From positions 1-22,519 of the IMG/VR virus record IMGVR_UViG_3300049812_003812: a stretch of 22,519 nt of DNA. One strand, given 5' to 3'. Within the stretch, counting starts at the first letter, position 1; each line of letters starts with the position of its first letter. The translations under genes and the position numbers were made by a program. Under the pieces are notes generated by a model. It ran no database searches. It saw only the letters and a list, made by a program, of their open reading frames with translations, and was not told the origin of the DNA. Shown here one piece after another: positions 13,625 through 21,000 of this stretch. The DNA comes from a virus.

Positions 13625-14218
13625 ATGGGACTGTTGCAACAAAGCTCGAAGACTCTTCCCGGTCTGCCGTCGCCGCCAGAACAGGCGCAGCCCGCCCCCA
13701 CCAAGGTCGAGGACGGCGAGGGGAACGTCACGCCCGAAGAGCAGAAAGCATACGAAGAGTTCGTCGCCAACGCGCTCACGCTGATCCACACCCCGAAGGG
13801 GCCGAAGCCGGAAGTGCTGGAAGCTCTCAAGGTCGGTGGCGAGCAGGCGGAAGGAGCGCCCAACCCGTTCATCCTCGCGCTCGCGCAATCGGCGGTCACT
13901 ATCGTCGGCAAGCTCGATGACAGCGCGGCACAGGCTGGCAAGCAGATTTCCGACGATGTGCTATTCCATGGCGCGCAGGCGGTGATCGAAGAGCTGGTCG
14001 AGGTCGCAGAGGCCGCGCAGATCCACGAGTTCACCGAAGAGGACGTAAACGGCGCGTTCTTCCAGGCGATCGACCTCTACCGCCCGAAGCTGATTGAGAG
14101 CGGGCGCACCACGGAGGAAGAGCTGAAAGGGCTTTTCGCCGAGATCAACGAAGCAGACGCGCAGGGTTCGCTGGGGCAGATGCTACCGGGCCTGCCCGCG
14201 ACCGGCATGGAGGGCTGA
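13625..14218 (+). CDS. Hypothetical internal virion-type protein, 197 aa
   Basis: A 197-aa protein of unknown function in the internal-protein run. Residues 1-38 are Pro/Gln-rich and disordered. Residues about 38-175 look fully helical: EEQKAYEEFVANALTLIHTP, then PFILALAQSAVTIVGKLDDS, then a helix with AVIEELVEVAEAAQIHEF, and later FFQAIDLYRPKLIESGR. It is acidic overall. It begins 8 bases after the previous stop and is separated by one base from the next ATG, so it belongs to the same transcription unit. The helical pattern with a buried hydrophobic central helix suggests a folded assembly protein rather than a linker. No catalytic motif is seen. Confidence 0.68.
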   Translation: MGLLQQSSKTLPGLPSPPEQAQPAPTKVEDGEGNVTPEEQKAYEEFVANALTLIHTPKGPKPEVLEALKVGGEQAEGAPNPFILALAQSAVTIVGKLDDSAAQAGKQISDDVLFHGAQAVIEELVEVAEAAQIHEFTEEDVNGAFFQAIDLYRPKLIESGRTTEEELKGLFAEINEADAQGSLGQMLPGLPATGMEG

Positions 14219-14219
14219 T

Positions 14220-15062
14220 ATGAGCCGCATTCTTGGGGGCCTCCTGCAAGGTCTGAGTTCCGGCCTTGCGATTCAGGCGCAGCAAATGCGCGAGGACTCG
14301 CTCAACGCGCTTCGCCGACAGGACGCGCTCGCCGCAGAGGCGAGGCAGGACCAGCGCACGCTGGATGCGGAGAACCGTGGCGAACAGCGCATGATCCGCG
14401 CGGAAGGGCGCGAGGATGACCGCACGGTCGCCAGCGAGCAGCGAAACGCGGTGCTGAAAACCGGGCTTCTCGCGCTCCAGCACGAGTACGATATGACGGA
14501 GCTGGAAGTTCGCCAGCGGTTTTCGCTCGAAGAGATCGCGGCGCGCGGCGATCAGGATCGGGAAACTGCGACGCACAAGGGCGGGATCGACCGCAGCCTT
14601 GCCACATGGAAGGCCAATTTGGACCGCAGGAACGACGCGGCCTCGCAGAAGCTCCGCGACAAGCTCGATAGCGATGATGTGGACCGCATCATCACCGCCG
14701 AGGATGGGGAAGCGATCATCGTCTATAAAAACGGGGATCGCGAGAAAACCGGCGTCAAGCAGCGCGAGCAATCGTCGGGCGGTTATCCTTCATTGCTCGG
14801 CACCCCGCCAGCGCAAGAGCAAGCTCCAGCCCCGGCACCCAGCCCGACGCCGACGTTCAATGCGAACGATCGCCCGGTTCGCATCGACACGCCCGAAGCC
14901 AAGAGGCAGATCGAGAGCGCGGCATCGCGGCTTATGTCGAGCGGCGAGCTTGGAAAAGGCACGCGCGTTGGAGAAACAGTTACCGCTCCCGCTGGCGTCC
15001 TCGCCGGAAAGCCGGTAACACTCCGCTGGAATGGCAATCGCTGGGAGTTCGTGCCCGGCTGA
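14220..15062 (+). CDS. Hypothetical internal virion-type protein with charged coiled coil
   Basis: A 280-aa protein preceded by GGAGGG (14209-14214) at 5-base spacing. The N-terminal residues 1-20 have a Gly/Leu-rich start (MSRILGGLLQGLSSGLAIQA). Residues 20-155 form an extremely charged helix rich in Arg, Glu, Gln and Asp (RQDQRTLDAENRGEQRMIRA and onward), probably a single alpha helix or coiled coil. A short beta segment (DRIITAEDGEAIIVYKNGDR) and a Pro/Ala linker follow. A C-terminal beta module (VTAPAGVLAGKPVTLRWNGN) closes the protein. It is the last gene before the giant polyvalent gene, so the two products may be packaged or ejected together. Not recognised by sequence. Confidence 0.68.
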   Translation: MSRILGGLLQGLSSGLAIQAQQMREDSLNALRRQDALAAEARQDQRTLDAENRGEQRMIRAEGREDDRTVASEQRNAVLKTGLLALQHEYDMTELEVRQRFSLEEIAARGDQDRETATHKGGIDRSLATWKANLDRRNDAASQKLRDKLDSDDVDRIITAEDGEAIIVYKNGDREKTGVKQREQSSGGYPSLLGTPPAQEQAPAPAPSPTPTFNANDRPVRIDTPEAKRQIESAASRLMSSGELGKGTRVGETVTAPAGVLAGKPVTLRWNGNRWEFVPG

Positions 15063-15075
15063 CGAAAGGGGCGCT

Positions 15076-18000
15076 ATGCCGACTAAGGTTCCTACCGGCT
15101 GGTCAACGCAGGGAAGCAAGAGCAGTAGCGGCGTAAAGACCCCGGATGGCTGGACCTCTTCTGCCCCCACGCCCAACATTCGGCGCGGGCTTCTGTTCGA
15201 CACCCCGGAACCCGGCCCGGCCAAGACGCCCGCACAGCAGACCGAAGAGCGTATCGCGAGCGGCGAGCTTCAAACGGCGCCGCCCCCTGTCGAGCCGAAA
15301 ACGATCGAGGCCGACAATCTCGGCGAGCGAGCTGCGATCAAGTTCTGGCAGCGCATCAAGGGACTCGGCGCAGGCGGCGGGCGCATTGTCGGCGTGGGCC
15401 TCGATGAAGTTGGCGTCGATCCCGATAGCGCTTTCGCGCAATGGTTCAGCCGCCGCACCGAGGCGAACGAGGAATATGCCGGGCGCCGCGTCCAGGGTGA
15501 AACCACCTGGGAGGACGTGAAGGAGCGACCGAGCTTCGCCAACATCACGAAGTACGTGATCGAGCAGGGCGCTTCTTCTGCCGCCGATATGGGAACGCTC
15601 GCCAGCGGCGCGGGTGTCGGCGCGTGGATCGGTATGCAGTCGGGCGGCATTGCGCAGGACCGCGCCGAAAGCGACCTTCGCACCGATGCGGAATTGAAGG
15701 ACGTGGCCGTCGCGCTTCCCGCCGCCGTGGCGAGCGCGGCGCTCGAACGCTTGGGTATGTACGGGATTTTCGGCGCTCCGGCGAAAACCGTGCTGGGCCG
15801 CATGGTGCAATCTGTCGGCACCGAAGCGCTCACCGAAGCGCTGCAAAACCCGCTCGAATATGCAGCCTCCAGTGTCGGCACCGAAAAGGGTTTCGACGCA
15901 ATGGAAGCCATCGACCAAGCCGCCGCGGGCGCGGTGGCCGGTGGCGGCATGGGTGGCGGCATCCGTGGCACGAGCGAGGCGGTGGGTGCCACCGCGCGCG
16001 GCGTGCAGGGCTTCCGCGAAAACCGCGCGCTCGATCGCGAGCTGGCGCGTGATGCCGGTCAGGCGTCGGTTGACGCTTACGATCCCGGCCTGCTGTCCGA
16101 CGCCGATCGTTCGTCGGCGCTTCCGAACGATGCCATCGCGCGCGGCAAGGCGAAGATTGCGGAGCTGCTGGGAGAAAACCCGTTCACCGATCGCACGCCG
16201 ATCGCCCCCGTCGAACCCGCTGCGCCGGTTGAACCCGTCGCGCCGCCCGCGCCCCGCCCGGCGCCCGTAGCGCAGCCGAGCGGTGATGCGCGCTCGCAGT
16301 TCATGGATCGCGTGGGCGGTGTCGAAAGCGGAAACAGCGCCACGGCGAAAAACCCCAATTCGAGCGCGAGCGGCCTGTATCAGTTTACCAAAGGCACATG
16401 GGAAGGGCTGGGCGGCGATTGGTCGAAGCGCTTTGACGTGGGCGAGCAGACGCGCCTGATGAACAAGCTGACCGACCAGAACGAGTCGGCGCTCAAGCGC
16501 GCGGGCGTGAGCCTCACTCCCGGCAATTACTATCTCGCGCACTTCGCCGGTTCGGGTGGCGCGGTCGCGCTGCATAAGGCCGATCCGAACGCGAGCGCGG
16601 AAAGCGTGCTGGGCGAGGCCGTGGTGAAGGCCAATCCGTTCTTGCGCGACATGAGCGCGCAGGAAGTGATCGCGTGGGCCGCTGGCAAAATGGGCGGAGA
16701 GGCTACCGCATCGCCCTCCACCGCGCCGCAGAGCGAGGACACGCCTTCACTGATGGACGAATACGAGTCCGGCCTGGGCGAGCGCGGCGAGACAACGCAG
16801 GATCGCATCGACCGGGTACTTGGCCCCGATGTGGAGCAGCCCGCCAAGGGGCAGCGCGTCGACTTCACCCAGGGCGACAACACGGTCGCGGGCGTGGTCG
16901 AAGAGATCTGGGAGGATGGCGGCGAGAGCGGAGTTCGCATCCGTCTCGATAACGGCGCGGTGGTCAACGAAACGCTGTCCGACGTGCGCGATGCGGGCGC
17001 GCGGATCACGAGTCCGGTTGAGGTCGAGCAGGCGGCGGCGCCAGTGGCGACCGATGTACCGACCAGCGCCGAACCTGTCGCGACCGCAGACACCAGCCCG
17101 GCGCCGAAGCCTGCCGCGAGCGCAAGCCCGGTTGAGGCGCAGACCGCAACCCCGGAGCCGGTTCAACCCGCAGAGACGCCCCAAGCAGAAAGCCCTGCTT
17201 ATACGCTGACCGATAGCGCCAGTGGGAAAGGCTTGGAGCTGCGCGGCGCAACGCCGGAGCAGATTGAGGCAATTCGTGAAGCGGGCGTTCCGATCCCACC
17301 AGCCAAGCGCGATGGCGCGCTCGTGTTCTCGAAGAAGCGCGAAGAGGCTGTTCGTGCTGTGCTGGAAGAGTCGTCCAGCACAGCACGAACAGCCGCGCAG
17401 GAAGAGACGCCTGACTTTGCCGGTGCGGTGGAGAGTGATCTTTCGCGCGATCAGGTCGAGGCCGCAGCCGCGATCTTCGACAGGGCCGAGCAGCGCGAGA
17501 GCGCGCCCGCGCGTGCCAGCGCGCCGGAGGGGGCCGTGACCGATCTTGGACGCGATGATGGCCGATACAGCGTGGCGACCGGCGCCGTTTTGGAAACCGC
17601 GAGCGGCAGGCGTACCGCGCCTGCGCCAAAGTGGGATGCCAGCACACCGCGCAAGCAGACGTTGAGCCTCCAACGCCAGGCCAACTGGCTGATCGAAGAG
17701 GCGCGCAAAGAGGTCGAGGGACAGAGCGGGTTTGCTGCCGACGTTCTGAATCGCCTGTCTGCGAAGAACATGGCTCCGGTTGACTGGTCGCTGGTGAACG
17801 AGACGCTTTTCGGAAGCGAAGCAGGGCCGCAGACGCGCACCGCCCCCGCCGACAATCGCGCTACCCGCGATCGTATGCGTGCCGAAGCAGCGCTACCCGA
17901 AGGCTATCGCATTGCCGATACGTCGAGCGGTTACGTGCTGATGCGTCCCGACAACACAATGGTCGGAGAGAAGCCACTTGCGCCCGGCAACGTCTCACCG

Positions 18001-21000
18001 GAGACGTTCGAGCGCGCGGTGCAGCAGGCCGAGAACATGGCGCAGCGCGACCAGCAGAACCGGGCCGAGCGCCAGCCTGGCGCAGCTCTTCCGAACGCAA
18101 CCGCGCCGGAGCAGGTGCAGGGCGCAAGCGACGAACAGCTCGCCGAGATTGTGCAGGATTACGATTCTGTCCGCTCGTCGCAGGGCGTGGGCGATCAGCA
18201 GGTGACGCACGTATTCGATCCGCCCACGAGGGGCGAGGTCGTTCGCCTTGCGGATAAGGTGAAGGTGTTTCGCGATGGGCGCGGCTGGATGACAGCCGAA
18301 GAGGCCGCAGCGGAGATCGCCGAATGGAAAGAGCGAGCGCGGCAGCAGGGCGGGCCAGGCAGCGCGAACGCCGACAAAGTTGTTCTCTCTCTCTTCGATC
18401 TTTCGGGCGAGTGGTCGCGGCCTTGGGAAGAGGCCGGGTATCAGGTCTATCGGTTCGACATTCAGGACAATGCCGAAACCGGCGACGTGAACAATTTTTC
18501 GACCGAGTTTTTCGGCGATTGGTTCGGCGATTTCGACGGCCAGGACATTTACGCGATCCTCGCCGCCTGCCCTTGCACGGACTTCGCAAGCAGCGGGGCG
18601 CGGCACTTTGCTGCGAAGGACGAAGATGGCCGCACGGTTTCCAGTGTGCGCCTCGTTCAGCAGACCCTCGCGACTATCGAGTATTTCAAGCCTGCCGTGT
18701 GGGCGCTGGAGAACCCGGTGGGCCGTATCGAGAAGCTGGGCGGGCTTCCGCCGTGGCGTCTGTCATTCGATCCCAACCACGTCGGCGAAACCTACACGAA
18801 GAAAACGCTTATCTGGGGCCGGTTCAATGCCGACCTCCCGATCGCGCCGCGCGATCCCGTTGAGGGGTCGAAGATGCACAAGCTCTATGGCGGGAAGAGC
18901 CTCAAGACGAAGAACGCGCGCAGCGTCACGCCCGAAGGCTTCGCCTACAGTTTCTTCGCCGCGAACAACGCGGTCGACCATCCGGCGATGGCTCTCGCCA
19001 ACAAGTTCGATCGGCTTGACCGCGAGCTGATCGAGCGCGCGGTTGACGCGGGCGTCACGCCCGAAGCTATCACCGAAGCGGTGGAGGATCTGTATTACGG
19101 AGAGCTGGATGACGCAGGCGCGAATGATGCGATCCGCACGCTCTTGCCTTCCAGCCCTGGCGACCCGCAGGCTGATATGCTTCGCGCCGCCCAGGACTCC
19201 GGGCGGCTGGAGATCGTGGACGCGCGCACCCAGCGCAGTCGCGACAATGCCGACCGAGCGCTGGCCAGCGCTGATGCGGCCAACGCGCAGCAGGCGGCAG
19301 AGCAATCCGATATTAGCAGGCCGACCGACAAGAAGAACCCCAACCCGTTCGTTCGGAGGGGTGAGCGCTATACCCTGACGGGCGATATTGATTACCTTTC
19401 GGGTGGCAATACCTACGAGGTCGACATTGCCGAGAAGCGTTCGGCGTCGTTCCGCAACGTCGAGACGGATGGGCGATCGAGCCTGAATAATTATGCCATG
19501 CGCGAAGCGCTGGCCGATGGCCGAATGGTGCGCGCCGAAGCGGAGCAGGCGGCAGAAGAGGCGGAGGCCACCCCAGAAAGCGCACCCGCCACGCCCGATT
19601 ACGGCGCAAGCAATCGCCTCGTCTCGCAGGATCGCGCCGCCGAGCTGCGTGCGCGCCTCAAGGAAAAGCTCAACCCTGGCCGTCTGAATGCGGGCATCGA
19701 CCCCGAATTGCTGGCGATCGGGACGGAGCTGGCCGTGTTCCACGTCGAGGCCGGTGCGCGCCGGTTCATCGACTTCGCGAAGGCGATCCGGGCCGACGTG
19801 CGCGCAATGGATCTCGATCCCGATTCGGTGCGCCGTTATCTGCGTGGCTGGTACAACGGCGCGCGCGACTTCATGGAGGACAGCGGTGAGTCCGTCGCAG
19901 GCATGGACACCGCCGACGAAGTAGGCCGCTCCATGCGGACCTATGGCGAATGGGCGACCGACACCGTGCCCGCAGCGGAACCGGCTGCAACGCCCGCTCC
20001 CGTCGCGCCTGTTACCAATGCGCCGCCGCTGGAGGCCGCTTTCGCGCAAGCCTTTGTCGAAGGTCGATCGTTTGCGTCGATCACGCAAGCGCGCGCCTTC
20101 GCCAAGGAAACGACAGGACAGGATTATCGGGCGGGAACCGCCGAAGCGAAAACGCTGGACGAGGCCGTGGAGGCCGCGGTGGTTCGCGCCGCACAGGCGA
20201 TCGTGATCGAGTATCGCGGCGACCCGCAGCAAACTTATGGGCGGCTGGTTGATCTCTATTCTCGCCAGCCCAAGCTCGGCGTTCGCACGTCCACGAGCGT
20301 CAGCCAGCAGGCATATTCGACGCCGGTTCCGCTGGCCTATCTCGCATCACAGCGCGCGGGTATCACGCCGGAGTCCACCGTGTTCGAGCCGAGCGCGGGC
20401 AATGGCGCTTTGCTGATCGCCGCCACGCCGTCGAAAGTAATCGCCAACGAGCTGAACGCGGCGCGCGCGGCGCAGTTGCGCGGCCTCTATCCCAGCGCGA
20501 CCGTGCGCGAGAACGACGCCACCGATTATGCTCCGGCCACGAAGGTTGACGCCGTGATCGCCAACCCGCCGTTCGGCCCGATCAAGGGTGAGAATGGTCA
20601 ATCCATCGTATTCGATGTGGATGGCGAGTATTCAACGCGCGAGATCGACCACGCCATTGCGATGAAAGCGCTCTCGTCCATGAAGGACGATGGCAGCGCG
20701 GTCCTGATCGTGGGCGGATTGAACAAGCTGATTACCGACCCGCAGAAGCGCGCCGATGCCTACAACGGCAAGGCGAAGCGCGAGTTTTACCTCAAGCTCT
20801 ATTCGCAGTACAACGTCACCGATCACTTCACCGTCGCGGGCGAATTGTACGAGCGCCAGGGTGCGGGGTGGCCGGTTGACGTGATCGTTATCCAAGGGCG
20901 CGGAAAGTCCGCGCTTGCGGTCCCCGCGGTGCAAGCGCCGCGTCAATACAGCGATTGGGAATCGCTCACGGAGGCATTGAATGGAAGACCCCGCCAAGAT

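Noticed and set aside
15103-16575. 490-codon open frame on the minus strand opposite the giant gene
   Set aside because: Its translation is Arg/Ala/His-rich without domain patterns, and the plus frame carries the transglycosylase motifs and codon bias. It is a shadow typical of GC-rich DNA.
17346-17394. Inverted repeat as an intrinsic terminator
   Set aside because: No U-tract follows, it is within a long open frame, and the same gene continues with conserved domains downstream.
18763-20232. 489-codon open frame on the minus strand
   Set aside because: It lies opposite the end of the C5-methylase-like domain and the polyvalent helical domain, whose motifs are clear on the plus strand. No ribosome-binding site or recognisable fold.
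19943-20252. Short plus-strand ORFs in other frames inside the giant gene
   Set aside because: Unlike the ORF at 20981-21262, they show no switch of third-position GC bias away from the giant frame, have no good ribosome-binding site, and encode Arg/Pro-rich shadow sequence.
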